DNA of 64,000 bases from Microbacterium sp. MYb72 (GTDB lineage: Bacteria; Actinomycetota; Actinomycetes; Actinomycetales; Microbacteriaceae). Position numbers and translations under genes: made by a program. This document shows positions 27,095 through 35,426 of this stretch, in pieces (within the stretch, counting starts at the first letter, position 1; every line of letters starts with the position of its first letter). Where the stretch lies: the NCBI RefSeq assembly GCF_002979415.1, contig NZ_PCOT01000009.1, positions 1 through 64,000 on the forward strand, given 5' to 3'. The notes below the pieces were generated by a model. That model worked only from the letters and a program-made list of their open reading frames with translations. It was not told where the DNA came from and ran no database searches.

Positions 27095-27973
27095 TCACAC
27101 TCCTTCCGCGCGGGTGCGCGGGACGACGATCATGGGAACGGGCAGCACGTGCAGCATCTTCGCCGCCGTGGAGCCGAGGAACAGGCGTCGCGGCTGCGCG
27201 AGTCGCGAGGATCCGACGAGGATGACCTCGCCGGGCAGCCAGGACAGGTTCGCGACCGCATCCTCGACGCTGTCGCCGGGGGCCTCTTCGATCACGGCGC
27301 CGAGGTCGTCGGGCAGGATCTCCTTCGCGACCGCGAGCACGTCGTGCGCGTGGGCGTTGCCGACCAGGCGGATCGCGCCCGTGTCGAGCCCCGGGGGCAC
27401 GTCGAAGGGCACCAGGGAGACGAGGCGGAGGTCGGTGCCGGTGTCGGCGGCGATGGACGTCGCCTCGTCGAGCAGCACCTCGGCGCCCGGCCGGGTGCCG
27501 ACGGCCACCGTCACGCGCGGGACGACGTGGTCGTCCTCCTGTGCGGCGCCGGCGGGGGCCAGCGCCACCGGGATGGTGGACGAGTGCAGCAGCTCGGAGG
27601 CGACGCTGCCGAGACGATGACGCCCGAAGAGGCCTCCGCCCGCAGCTCCGACGACGATCAGTCGAGCGCCGAACTCCTCGCCGGCGGCGATGAGCCCCTC
27701 GGCGAACGACTCGCCGAACCGCACGTGCCCCGAGCGGGTGAGGTTCTGCGGCAGCGCCATGATGGCCTCCGACAGCCACTGCTTCGCCTGCGCGCGGATG
27801 TGGTCCTCGTAGGCGCGCTCCGGCGGCACGATGGGACTGCGCGTGCCCTCGGAGGGCAGCACGATCACCAGGTGCAGGGAGGCGCCGAGGCTGCGCGCCA
27901 GGCGCGCACCCAGAGCCGCGGCATCCGCTCCCGCGTCCGTCGCCGTGTAGCCGACGACGATGGTTCCGGCCAT
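27095..27973 (-). CDS. tandem-domain universal stress protein
   Basis: 292-residue cytosolic protein made of two UspA domains. The first runs from TIVVGYTATDAGADAA to about residue 140 and has the ATP-loop GxxGxG(9x)GS-like pattern VGAAGGGLFGRHRLGSVA. The second starts near RVTVAVGTRPGAEV and ends with VGSSRLAQPRRLFLGSTA and VPMIVVP. It is embedded between the permease and amine oxidase genes, overlapping the oxidase stop by one base. It may modulate transport or respond to polyamine stress, but no specific role is shown. Confidence 0.85.
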   Translation of the reverse strand: MAGTIVVGYTATDAGADAAALGARLARSLGASLHLVIVLPSEGTRSPIVPPERAYEDHIRAQAKQWLSEAIMALPQNLTRSGHVRFGESFAEGLIAAGEEFGARLIVVGAAGGGLFGRHRLGSVASELLHSSTIPVALAPAGAAQEDDHVVPRVTVAVGTRPGAEVLLDEATSIAADTGTDLRLVSLVPFDVPPGLDTGAIRLVGNAHAHDVLAVAKEILPDDLGAVIEEAPGDSVEDAVANLSWLPGEVILVGSSRLAQPRRLFLGSTAAKMLHVLPVPMIVVPRTRAEGV

Positions 27974-29337
27974 CAGCCGGCGTCGCGGCTCGCGGCCACG
28001 ATGTTCGACGCGGCGAGGTGGCCCATGCGGATCGCCCCGTCGACGTGCTGGTAGCCGGCGCCGGCCATGTCGCTGCACGCGAAGTGCAGGGGGCCGACGG
28101 CCGCGCGGAGGTCGGCGCCGTAGCGGTGCAGGCCGCCCATGTCGAAGCTGGCGGCGTAGGCGCCGCGGGTCCACTCCTCGGTGCCCCAGTCGCTCTCGTA
28201 GTAGACGACCGGGTTCTTGGCCTCGGGGCCGTAGTAGTGCGACAGCGACTCGAGGATGCGCTCCTTGCGCTCCTCAGCCGAGAGCGTGAAGAGGTCGTCG
28301 GCGTTCTGGTCGCTGACGAAGCCGACCAGGGTGCCGCGCTCGTCGCCGTGGTTGGTGTTGTCGTACGCCTCGTGCGACAGCTCGTAGGGGCTGAAGGCCG
28401 TGCCGCTCAGGCCCTGCTCGCGCCAGAACGGACGGTCGTAGACCGCGTGCACCTTGATGACGAAGCCCATGGAGATGTGCTGGTGCATCTGGTGCTGGCG
28501 GCGCGGAAGCGCCGGCACGAAGGAGATGCGGTTGTAGAGCACCGGCGCGAACGCGAGGATCGCATAGCGGGCCTTGACGGTGAGCTCGTCGGTGGTCGCG
28601 ACGACGCCGGAGTCGCTCCACTCGAGGGTGCGCACCGGCTGGTTCAGGAAGACGTCGTCGCCGAGACGCTCTGCCAGCAGCAGCGGAACCTGCTGGAGAC
28701 CGCCCACGACGCGCTTGTCGAGGATGAAGTCGGCGTCGACGAGGTTCGAGTACGAGCCGGCGGAGGACGCCATCAGCAGCGACTGCAGCAGCGAGAACGA
28801 GTGCGTCGGCTTGGTGAGCATCGCGGACCCGGTGGCGAAGGCGAGGTTGCGCACGGCTTCGTCATCGTCGGTCTGCTGGCGCAGCCACGCGTCCCACGTG
28901 ACCGAGTCCCACTCCTTGGCACGGGGGTGCGCCCAGGGCTGGTCGGGGTCGATCTCGGCGACCATGGCGTCGAGACGCTCGGTGATCTCGGCGATGACCT
29001 TCTCGGTCTCGGCCGACACGGGGAACATCTCCCCCGTGAAGCGGTGCACCTGGCCGTCGGGGCCGACGTACACGCTGTCACCCTCGCGATAGCGGCTGTA
29101 GGTCTCGAGGCCCAGCTCCTCGATCGTGTCCTTCAGCGCATCCTGGTCGGGAGAGACCCACTGTCCGCCGATCTCGAGCATGGCGCCGTCGATGACGTCG
29201 GTCCAGAGACGGCCGCCGATGCGGTCGCGCGCCTCGAGCACGGCCACAGAGAGGCCGGCCTTGCGCAGGTCGTTCGCGGCGGTGGTGCCGGCGGCTCCTG
29301 CTCCGATGATCAGTACGTCACGGGTGATCTCAGCCAT
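27973..29337 (-). CDS. flavin monoamine oxidase, probably putrescine oxidase
   Basis: 454-residue FAD-dependent amine oxidase. The dinucleotide-binding motif is VLIIGAGAAGTTAANDLRKAG at residues 8-28, followed by LEARDRIGGRLWT and GGQWVSPDQ. The C-terminal FAD contact is in AGAGYQHVDGAIRMG. No signal peptide, so it is cytosolic. The whole reads like the actinobacterial putrescine oxidase (Puo) group, which turns putrescine into 4-aminobutanal, ammonia and H2O2. Flanking gabT, two aldehyde dehydrogenases and an APC permease support that substrate. Other monoamines remain possible. Confidence 0.83.
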   Translation of the reverse strand: MAEITRDVLIIGAGAAGTTAANDLRKAGLSVAVLEARDRIGGRLWTDVIDGAMLEIGGQWVSPDQDALKDTIEELGLETYSRYREGDSVYVGPDGQVHRFTGEMFPVSAETEKVIAEITERLDAMVAEIDPDQPWAHPRAKEWDSVTWDAWLRQQTDDDEAVRNLAFATGSAMLTKPTHSFSLLQSLLMASSAGSYSNLVDADFILDKRVVGGLQQVPLLLAERLGDDVFLNQPVRTLEWSDSGVVATTDELTVKARYAILAFAPVLYNRISFVPALPRRQHQMHQHISMGFVIKVHAVYDRPFWREQGLSGTAFSPYELSHEAYDNTNHGDERGTLVGFVSDQNADDLFTLSAEERKERILESLSHYYGPEAKNPVVYYESDWGTEEWTRGAYAASFDMGGLHRYGADLRAAVGPLHFACSDMAGAGYQHVDGAIRMGHLAASNIVAASRDAG

Positions 29338-29413
29338 GGTGCAACTCCTTCGTTGGAACGGTTATGCCGGCCGCGACTCGAAATCCCCCGACACGAGTCG
29401 CGACCGGACGTCT

Positions 29414-29479
29414 GTTGTGCGCCTGGGCCGCGCGAGAGCGCGACCCGTTGTGCGCCTGGGCCGCGCGAGAGCGCGACCC
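29414..29479. repeat. exact 33-bp tandem duplication
   Basis: GTTGTGCGCCTGGGCCGCGC begins an exact 33-bp unit present twice in tandem, at 29414-29446 and 29447-29479. Each copy contains the small palindrome GCGCGAGAGCGC. It ends 3 bases before the gabT stop codon, in the gap before the amine oxidase gene. It may affect transcript stability between the two genes, and copy number could vary between strains. Confidence 0.75.
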
Positions 29480-29482
29480 GTC

Positions 29483-30850
29483 TCACGCAGGGTGGGCCGC
29501 GAGCGCCGCTGCGACGACGTCGATGCCCTCGTTCAGAAGGTCATCGCCGATGGACAGCGGCGGGAGGAAGCGGATGACGTTGCCGTAGGTGCCGCAGGTC
29601 AGGACGATGACGCCCTGTGCGATGCAGGCCTTGGCGACGGCCGCGGTGAGCGCGGCATCCGGAGCCTTGGTCTCGGGGTTCACGAACTCCGCCGCGATCA
29701 TCGCGCCGTGTCCGCGGATGTCGCCGACACGGGCGTCGCCCTGCTGGATCTCCGCGAGGCGGGCCTTCAGGATGTCGCCGATCTCGCGAGCGCGCTCGAT
29801 CATGCCGTCGTTCTCGAACACGTCGATCGCGGCCAGCGCCGCGGCGCACGCGATCGGGTTGCCTCCGTAGGTGCCGCCGAGGCCACCCGAGTGCGAGGCG
29901 TCCATGATCTCGGCCCGGCCGGTGACCGCGGCGAGCGGAAGTCCGCCGGCGATGCCCTTGGCCGTGGTGATGAGGTCGGGCTCGATGCCGAAGATCTCGC
30001 TGGCGAACATGGCCCCGGTGCGGGCGAAGCCGGTCTGCACCTCGTCGGCGATGAAGACGACGCCGTTGGCACGGCACCAGTCGACGATCGCGGGGAGGAA
30101 CCCGTCTGCGGGGACGATGAAGCCGCCCTCGCCCTGGATCGGCTCGATGATGACGGCGGCGAGGTTCTCTGCGCCGATCTGCTTCTCGAGCTGGAGGATC
30201 GCGCGGGCCGCAGCCTCTGCGCCGCTGAGTCCGTCGCGGAAGGGGTACGACGCGGTGGCGCGGTACACCTCGGGCGCGAACGGTCCGAAGCCGCTCTTGT
30301 AGGGCATCGACTTGGCGGTCAGCGCCATGGTCAGGTTGGTGCGGCCGTGGTAGCCGTGGTCGAAGGCCACGACGGCCTGGCGGCCGGTGTGCTTGCGGGC
30401 GATCTTGATCGCGTTCTCGACGGCCTCCGCGCCCGAGTTGAACAGCGCGCTCTTCTTGGCGAAGTCACCGGGGGTGATGCGGTTGAGCGCCTCGGCGACG
30501 CCGATGTACGACTCGTAGGGCGAGACCATGAAGCAGGTGTGGGTGAACTGCGCCGCCTGGGCGGCGACGGCTGCGGCCACCTTCGGGTGCGCGTTGCCCA
30601 CGGTGGTCACGGCGATGCCGGAGCCGAGGTCGATGAGCGAGTTGCCGTCGGCGTCGACGACGACGCCTCCGCCTGCGGCGACGGCCGCGACTGGAACGGT
30701 GTGTCCGACGCCCGCTGCCACGGCATCCGCCTTGCGGGCGAGGATCTCGGCGGAGCGGGGGCCGGGGAGCTCGGTGACGAGGCGACGCTCCTGGGGGAGC
30801 TCGGGTCCGCCGAGGGGAACTGCTACAGCTGCGGTGTCGAGGAGTGCCAT
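29483..30850 (-). CDS. gabT: 4-aminobutyrate aminotransferase GabT
   Basis: 455-residue PLP enzyme, class III aminotransferase, converting GABA and 2-oxoglutarate to succinate semialdehyde and glutamate. Typical pieces are NSGAEAVENAIKIARKHTGR, the PLP-site block VFIADEVQTGFARTG, and the PLP lysine in TTAKGIAGGLPL. The length is normal. First gene of the minus-strand catabolic set, divergent from a PucR-like regulator. The ATG at 30850 is close to a shared 94-bp control region with visible palindromes. Confidence 0.92.
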   Translation of the reverse strand: MALLDTAAVAVPLGGPELPQERRLVTELPGPRSAEILARKADAVAAGVGHTVPVAAVAAGGGVVVDADGNSLIDLGSGIAVTTVGNAHPKVAAAVAAQAAQFTHTCFMVSPYESYIGVAEALNRITPGDFAKKSALFNSGAEAVENAIKIARKHTGRQAVVAFDHGYHGRTNLTMALTAKSMPYKSGFGPFAPEVYRATASYPFRDGLSGAEAAARAILQLEKQIGAENLAAVIIEPIQGEGGFIVPADGFLPAIVDWCRANGVVFIADEVQTGFARTGAMFASEIFGIEPDLITTAKGIAGGLPLAAVTGRAEIMDASHSGGLGGTYGGNPIACAAALAAIDVFENDGMIERAREIGDILKARLAEIQQGDARVGDIRGHGAMIAAEFVNPETKAPDAALTAAVAKACIAQGVIVLTCGTYGNVIRFLPPLSIGDDLLNEGIDVVAAALAAHPA

Positions 30851-30893
30851 GCCGCGAGCGTATTCCGGGTCCGGATGCCGCTGCATTCGCCGA

Positions 30894-30931
30894 ACTGTAC
30901 AATCTGTGGAGAAGATTCTCCGGACTGTACA
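30894..30931. promoter_or_regulatory. gabT / PucR-like divergent control region
   Basis: ACTGTACA occurs twice, at 30894-30901 and 30924-30931, exactly 30 bp apart (about three helical turns). Between them is the palindrome GGAGAA-GA-TTCTCC at 30908-30921. The symmetric arrangement across the short divergent gap suggests a binding array for the PucR-like activator encoded just to the right. Confidence 0.6.
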
Positions 30932-30944
30932 TCGAAGGAGCGCC

Positions 30945-32453
30945 GTGCCCACCACGGAGCACCCCGCGCTGCGCGCGCTGCTCGCCCGCCGTGACCTGGG
31001 GCTGGCCCTGGTGTCCGCCGAGGAGGCCCTGCCGGAGGGCGCGCTCGACCGTCCGCTGCGCTGGGTCCACAGCTCGGATCTCGCCGATCCCACGCCGTTC
31101 CTCTCCGAGGACCTGGCGCTCCTGACCACGGGGACGCAGTTCGACGACGAGGCGAGCATCGACACCTATGTGGGCCGACTCTCCGACCGCGGCGTGCTCG
31201 GCCTCGGCTTCGGCACCGAGGTGCACAGGGCCGGCATCCCCGAGGAGCTGATCGCGGCGTGCGCCGCACGAGGGATGCCGCTGTTCGAGGTCCCGTACCG
31301 CACCCCGTTCATCGCGGTCGCGCGGGCGCACTCGGAGGCGATCGCCGCCCAGGCGTACGCACGCCGCTCGTGGGCCCTCGACACGCAGCGGGCGCTGGCC
31401 CTGGCCGCGCTGCGTCCGCACGGACTCGACGCGACGATCGCCGAGCTCGGCCGCCGGCTCGACGCGTGGGTCGGCATGTACGACGCCGCAGGCGCGCTCA
31501 CCCTGTCGCATCCGCGCGAGGGCATCTCACCCGACGTTCTCTCCGGGCTCGGCGGGCAGGTCGTCGAGGTGCTCACGCGCGGCCTCGAGGCCGGGCAGTC
31601 GCTGAGCATCGACGGACAGACGTTCATGCTGTTCACCGTGGGGCGGGGCGGACAGCTCCGCGGGGTGATCGCCCTCGCCGTCGATGCGATCGACTCCGAG
31701 GCGCGCACCGTCGTGACGTCGGTGATCGCCATGGCCGGCCTCGCGATGGAGCAGAGCGAGCAGCTCGCCCGCAGCCGCAGACGCCTGCACACGCAGCTCC
31801 TCGGCTCGCTCCTGACCGACGACCCGGCCCTCGCCAGGAGGGTGCTCGGCGGCGTCCCGCAGGCGCCGATGGTCGTCGCCGTGGCCTCCGACGCCCCCGC
31901 GGGGCCTCTCGTCGACTGGTGGGAGCGCCGCCGCGCAGACCACGGCACGGCGTCTTTCGTCGCCGAGTCCGTCGAGGGGGTCGTGATGTGCGTCTCCGCC
32001 GGAGACGAGCACCTGTTCGACGACGTGGCCTCGCGGTTCGGCATCCGCCTCGGGGTCTCCGAGCCGGAGTCGTACGATGCTTTCACCCGTGCGCACGCGC
32101 AGGCCCTGACCTCGCTGCGCCAGCAGGGCGACGTCGGCGCCTTCCGCTACGCGGACACGGTGGGGTCGAGCATCCTCAGCGCCCTCGCGACCGACGAGGC
32201 ACGGCTGGTCGCCGAGTCCCGGCTCGCACCGCTGCGCGACCACGACGCGGCGACGGGCGGCGACCTGGAGCACGCGCTGCGGACGTGGCTCGAGCACGAC
32301 GCCCGCGCCGAGCCGGCGGCGCTCGCGCTGGGCGTGCACCGCCACACGCTGCGTTCGCGGATCTCGCAGGCCGGCGTCCTGCTCGGAATCGACCTGGGAT
32401 CCTTCCCCGCCCGCGCGGAGGCGTGGACGCTGCTGCAGACCGCGCGGGACTGA
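30945..32453 (+). CDS. PucR-family transcriptional regulator of GABA/polyamine catabolism
   Basis: 502-residue regulator. The N-terminal PucR domain covers about residues 8-130, with the block LRWVHSSDLADPTPFLSEDLALL reading as in PurC/PucR proteins. A middle GGDEF-like/linker region follows. The C terminus has the PucR helix-turn-helix ALALGVHRHTLRSRISQAG, a CdaR-type motif. GAAGGAG five bases before the GTG at 30945 fixes the start. Divergent from gabT across 94 bp. Close relatives (GabR/PucR in corynebacteria-like species) activate gabT-gabD with GABA-related effectors; here that is inferred. Confidence 0.83.
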   Translation: MPTTEHPALRALLARRDLGLALVSAEEALPEGALDRPLRWVHSSDLADPTPFLSEDLALLTTGTQFDDEASIDTYVGRLSDRGVLGLGFGTEVHRAGIPEELIAACAARGMPLFEVPYRTPFIAVARAHSEAIAAQAYARRSWALDTQRALALAALRPHGLDATIAELGRRLDAWVGMYDAAGALTLSHPREGISPDVLSGLGGQVVEVLTRGLEAGQSLSIDGQTFMLFTVGRGGQLRGVIALAVDAIDSEARTVVTSVIAMAGLAMEQSEQLARSRRRLHTQLLGSLLTDDPALARRVLGGVPQAPMVVAVASDAPAGPLVDWWERRRADHGTASFVAESVEGVVMCVSAGDEHLFDDVASRFGIRLGVSEPESYDAFTRAHAQALTSLRQQGDVGAFRYADTVGSSILSALATDEARLVAESRLAPLRDHDAATGGDLEHALRTWLEHDARAEPAALALGVHRHTLRSRISQAGVLLGIDLGSFPARAEAWTLLQTARD

Positions 32454-32455
32454 GG

Positions 32456-33160
32456 TCAGCCGCGCGCGTCGAGGGCGTCGAGCAGCGCCGCTGCCGTGCC
32501 GGTGAACTCGGGGCCGTGGCCGGGGAAGATGCGGGTCTCGGGGAGGCCCCTGAGCCTCTCCAGACTGCGGCGGGTCTCGGCGGTGTCCTCGCTGAAGGGG
32601 GCGAGCCGTGCCCCTCCCTCCCCCGTGAGCACGTGGCGGGTGGTGATGGCGTCGCCGAGGAAGAGCGCGTCGACGACCGGCACGCGGATCGCGGCCGACC
32701 CCCGCGTGTGACCGGGGGTCGCGATGAACTCGGGGCGCCCGGGGAGGTCGAGCACGTCGCCGTCGGAGACGGCGTGGAGTTCGAGCGGACGCACGGTGCG
32801 CAGTCCCCCTCGGCGCAGCGTGTTCCAGAGGAACCGCAGCACCGGACCGAGGCGCCACTCCCCGGCCTTGACCTTCTTGGTCGTGCGACCCGTGGCGAGG
32901 TCCTCGTCGAGACCGAGGATGTGGATGGGGATGCCGTGCTCTGCGCGCAGCTGCTCGGCGATGCCGATGTGGTCGACGTCGCCGTGGGTCAGCACGATGC
33001 CGCGGATGTCGGAGAGCGAGCGCCCTGCGTCGCGGAGTGCGGCGCGGAGGATGCCGAGGTCGCCGGAGAGCCCGGCGTCGATGAGCGTCACACCCTCGTC
33101 GGTCACGACGGCGTGGATGGCGATGATGTCGTCGCCGATGCGGAGCAGCTGTGCGGTCAT
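32456..33160 (-). CDS. MBL-fold metallo-hydrolase
   Basis: 234-residue metallo-beta-lactamase-fold hydrolase. The metal-site motif is LTHGDVDHIG near residue 59, with Gly in place of the second His of the usual HXHXDH. Further ligands are in ATPGHTRGSAA, LFLGDAI and FPGHGPE. Glyoxalase II-like or quorum-lactonase-like roles are possible, and the substrate is unknown. It is convergent with the PucR-like gene (3-bp gap) and divergent from a TetR gene. The TetR operators lie right at its start, so it is probably the regulator's target. Confidence 0.83.
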   Translation of the reverse strand: MTAQLLRIGDDIIAIHAVVTDEGVTLIDAGLSGDLGILRAALRDAGRSLSDIRGIVLTHGDVDHIGIAEQLRAEHGIPIHILGLDEDLATGRTTKKVKAGEWRLGPVLRFLWNTLRRGGLRTVRPLELHAVSDGDVLDLPGRPEFIATPGHTRGSAAIRVPVVDALFLGDAITTRHVLTGEGGARLAPFSEDTAETRRSLERLRGLPETRIFPGHGPEFTGTAAALLDALDARG

Positions 33161-33163
33161 GTT

Positions 33164-33204
33164 GGCTACGATACATAGCCTTGATGGCTACAGTCAATAG
33201 CCAT
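33164..33204. promoter_or_regulatory. paired TetR-type operators
   Basis: ATGGCTA-N7-TAGCCAT at 33184-33204 is a perfect palindrome. A related site, GGCTA-N7-TAGCC, lies at 33164-33180, 22 bp away centre to centre. They fill the gap between the MBL hydrolase and TetR genes and would cover both promoters. Confidence 0.7.
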
Positions 33205-33215
33205 ATGCTGGAGGC

Positions 33216-33773
33216 ATGCCCGCACCGCAGAGAGTGAGCACTCCCGAGCTCGTCGCCGCCATCCGATCCATCGCCGAGCGCGACGGACTGGATGCCGTCA
33301 CCATGAGCACGGTCGCGGCATCCGTCGGCGTCCGCGCGCCGAGCCTGTACAAGCGCGCGGCGAACCGGCACGAGCTGCTGCGCCTCGCCGCCGATGACGC
33401 GGCGACCGAACTGGGCGAGGAGATCTCGGCCATCGCGGCGGCGTCGGACGAGCCGCGGGACGTGCTGGCCGGAGCCGCCCGCGCGCTGCGGGCACTGGCC
33501 GCGCGCTCCCCGAACATCACCACGCTGCTGTTCTGCGCCCCCGCACCGCTCGCGACCCCCTCGCCCGAGACGATCGCTCCGCTCATGACCATGCTGCTCG
33601 ACACGGTGCGCCGCATCTCCCCCGACGATCCGCTGTCGTCCGCGCGCACCCTCACGGCGTGGGCCTACGGCTTCAGCACGATGGAGCAGAACGGCGGCTT
33701 CCGCCAGGGCGGCGACGTCGACACCGCATTCGAGCACGGCCTCGAGATCGTGCTGCGCGGCATCGGGGCGTGA
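33216..33773 (+). CDS. TetR-family transcriptional regulator
   Basis: 185-residue repressor. The helix-turn-helix is at about residues 28-48 (VTMSTVAASVGVRAPSLYKR), the standard TetR recognition pattern. The ligand domain resembles the WHG/TetR_C group, with AWAYGFSTMEQNGGFR near residue 148. GGAGG ends just one base before the ATG at 33216, an unusually tight spacing. It probably binds the two GGCTA palindromes just upstream and controls itself and the MBL hydrolase. The inducer is unknown. Confidence 0.83.
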   Translation: MPAPQRVSTPELVAAIRSIAERDGLDAVTMSTVAASVGVRAPSLYKRAANRHELLRLAADDAATELGEEISAIAAASDEPRDVLAGAARALRALAARSPNITTLLFCAPAPLATPSPETIAPLMTMLLDTVRRISPDDPLSSARTLTAWAYGFSTMEQNGGFRQGGDVDTAFEHGLEIVLRGIGA

Positions 33774-33794
33774 CCCCGGGCAGGACGGATCCGC

Positions 33795-34190
33795 TCAGTC
33801 CTGCGCGGCGAGCACCCGCCGACATCCGGCGATGTCGCGCTCCGACTGCGCGACGAGCTCGGCCACGTCGGCGAAGCGCAGGGTCGGCCGCAGGAAGGCG
33901 ATCAGCACGACGTCGAGGCGCCGCCCGTAGAGGTCGAGGTCGACGTCGTGCACGTGCACCTCGACCCTGCGGGGCCGCTCCCCCGCGAACGTGGGGTTCG
34001 TGCCGACGCTGACCGTGGCCGGCATCCGCGGATCGGCGCCGTCGATCCCCACCCTGGCCGCGTAGATGCCGTCGTCTGGCAGGTCGGCGCCGTCGCAGGA
34101 GAGGTTCGCCGTGGGGATGCCGAGCCCCCTCCCCCTGCCGTCTCCGGGGACCACCTCGCCTGCGATCGACCGGGGGTGCGGCGGGTTCAC
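33795..34190 (-). CDS. rcaA: stand-alone riboflavin kinase (RcaA-like)
   Basis: 131-residue flavokinase, ATP-dependent phosphorylation of riboflavin to FMN. GDGRGRGLGIPTANL at about residues 17-31 is the flavokinase signature, and DDGIYAARV is the next block. It lacks the FAD-synthetase domain found in the bifunctional housekeeping RibF, so it is a specialised copy. The GTG start overlaps the flavin reductase stop by 4 bp. Position and type match RcaA, shown to be a riboflavin kinase in the Microbacterium maritypicum riboflavin catabolic cluster. It likely supplies FMN for the riboflavin lyase. Confidence 0.87.
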   Translation of the reverse strand: MNPPHPRSIAGEVVPGDGRGRGLGIPTANLSCDGADLPDDGIYAARVGIDGADPRMPATVSVGTNPTFAGERPRRVEVHVHDVDLDLYGRRLDVVLIAFLRPTLRFADVAELVAQSERDIAGCRRVLAAQD

Positions 34191-34699
34191 TCCCCGGTCT
34201 CGGAGGTCGCGATCGTGCGGTAGCGGCTCTGGTGGAACACGAGCGGCTCGACCTCGCCGAACACGCTGATGTCGGCGATCTCGTACAGAGCGATCTCGTG
34301 GTCTCCGCCGTCGAAGGTGCTGTGCAGGCGGCAGGTCAACCAGAGCGCCGCGTCCTCGATGAGGATCGCGCCGCCGTCGGTCGCGCGCCACCCGTGCTGG
34401 CCGAAGCGGTCACCCTCGCGGGAGGAGAGCATGCGGCTCAGCGGCTCGTGGTGGGCGGCGAGGACGCTCATGCCGAGCTCGGGCACGGCCCGCAGCACCG
34501 GCCAGGTCTTCGACGTGCGCGCGGCGCTGATCGCCACGAGCGCGGGCTCCAGCGAGATCGACGTGAACGAGTTGACCGCCATGCCGACGGCACGCCCTTC
34601 CACCTCCGCGGCCAGCGCCACGACGCCGGTCGGGTAGATCGAGAAGGCCCGACGCAGGGCGATATCGCGGGGAAGGACTTCGGGCGCCGCAGTCGTCAT
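34187..34699 (-). CDS. rcaB: NAD(P)H:flavin reductase family protein (RcaB-like)
   Basis: 170-residue small flavin reductase of the FMN-binding split-barrel group. FSIYPTGVVALAAEVEGRAVGMAVNSFTSISLEPAL (residues 19-54) is the family signature, and the C terminus has LHSTFDGGDHEIALYEI with the conserved GDH. It supplies reduced FMN to a partner monooxygenase, here the LLM-family lyase in the neighbouring operon. A 16-bp palindrome sits 18 bases before its start. It matches RcaB of the M. maritypicum cluster by type and order. Confidence 0.87.
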   Translation of the reverse strand: MTTAAPEVLPRDIALRRAFSIYPTGVVALAAEVEGRAVGMAVNSFTSISLEPALVAISAARTSKTWPVLRAVPELGMSVLAAHHEPLSRMLSSREGDRFGQHGWRATDGGAILIEDAALWLTCRLHSTFDGGDHEIALYEIADISVFGEVEPLVFHQSRYRTIATSETGE

Positions 34700-34716
34700 T
34701 TCGGGTTCCTTTCATT

Positions 34717-34756
34717 TAGTCAACTTTGACTAGTTCAGATTGTACGTAACTTTGAC
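34717..34756. promoter_or_regulatory. rca operator, copy 1 (rcaA-rcaB / padR)
   Basis: TAGTCAA-CT-TTGACTA at 34717-34732 is a perfect palindrome. AACTTTGAC at 34748-34756 is a half-site starting 31 bases from the palindrome's start. The same two elements at the same spacing precede the ABC binding-protein gene (40578-40617). The site lies between the flavin reductase and PadR genes, so the PadR protein is the likely binder. Confidence 0.75.
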
Positions 34757-34803
34757 CATGCAAACAAGCCGATTCTCGACGATCGAGCCGTTAGCATGAG
34801 GGC

Positions 34804-35415
34804 ATGTCGACCACCCGCCTCGTCGTCCTCGGCGCCGTGAAGCAGTTCCAACCCGTGCACGGCTACTTCCTCCGACGCGAGCTGATGACCTGGCACGTCG
34901 ACGAGTGGGCGCACATCCAGCCCGGCTCGATCTACAACGCCCTGCGCGCCCTCGAGGTCGACGGCTACGTCGCCGAGAGCGGCACCGAGACCGAGGGCAA
35001 GCGCCCCGCTCGCACCACCTACCGCATCACCCCGGCCGGGGAGGTGGAGCTGCAGCGGATGCTGCGAGAGAACCTCTGGAACGTCGCTCCGTTCGACACC
35101 CAGGCGATCATGACGATCGCCTCGTTCATGTTCGTGCTGAGCCGCCAGGAGGTCATCGCGGGCCTCGAGCACCGCCTCATCAAGAGCGACGCGATCATCA
35201 CCGCCAACGGCTTCGACGTGCAGGACACGCTCCGCTCGGAGACGACGCCGAAGTACGTCCGCGAGATCTTCGACCTCTCCACCGCCCGGCTCACCGCCGA
35301 GAAGCAGTGGCTGCTCGAGCTCCTCGACCGCCTCAGGCAGGGCGAGTACGTGTTCGCCGGTGAGGAGCCCGCGGCGGCCGCCGCTGCGGCCCCGGCCGAG
35401 GCTGCAGCGGAATAG
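34804..35415 (+). CDS. PadR-family transcriptional regulator of the rca cluster
   Basis: 203-residue winged-helix repressor. The N-terminal domain has LGAVKQFQPVHGYFLRRELMTW, SIYNALRALEVDGYVAE and RTTYRITPAGEVEL, the usual PadR core. The C-terminal helical domain ends in an Ala/Glu-rich tail. It occupies the third position among rca-type genes, where rcaC would fall, but I cannot confirm that name. It is divergent from the flavin reductase. The shared TAGTCAA palindromes make it the obvious riboflavin- or flavin-responsive repressor. Confidence 0.83.
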   Translation: MSTTRLVVLGAVKQFQPVHGYFLRRELMTWHVDEWAHIQPGSIYNALRALEVDGYVAESGTETEGKRPARTTYRITPAGEVELQRMLRENLWNVAPFDTQAIMTIASFMFVLSRQEVIAGLEHRLIKSDAIITANGFDVQDTLRSETTPKYVREIFDLSTARLTAEKQWLLELLDRLRQGEYVFAGEEPAAAAAAAPAEAAAE

Positions 35416-35426
35416 CCCGCGCCTCA

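Noticed and set aside
29414-29479. Repeat units considered as a CRISPR array
   Set aside because: Two contiguous copies with no spacers and no cas genes; it is a simple tandem duplication.
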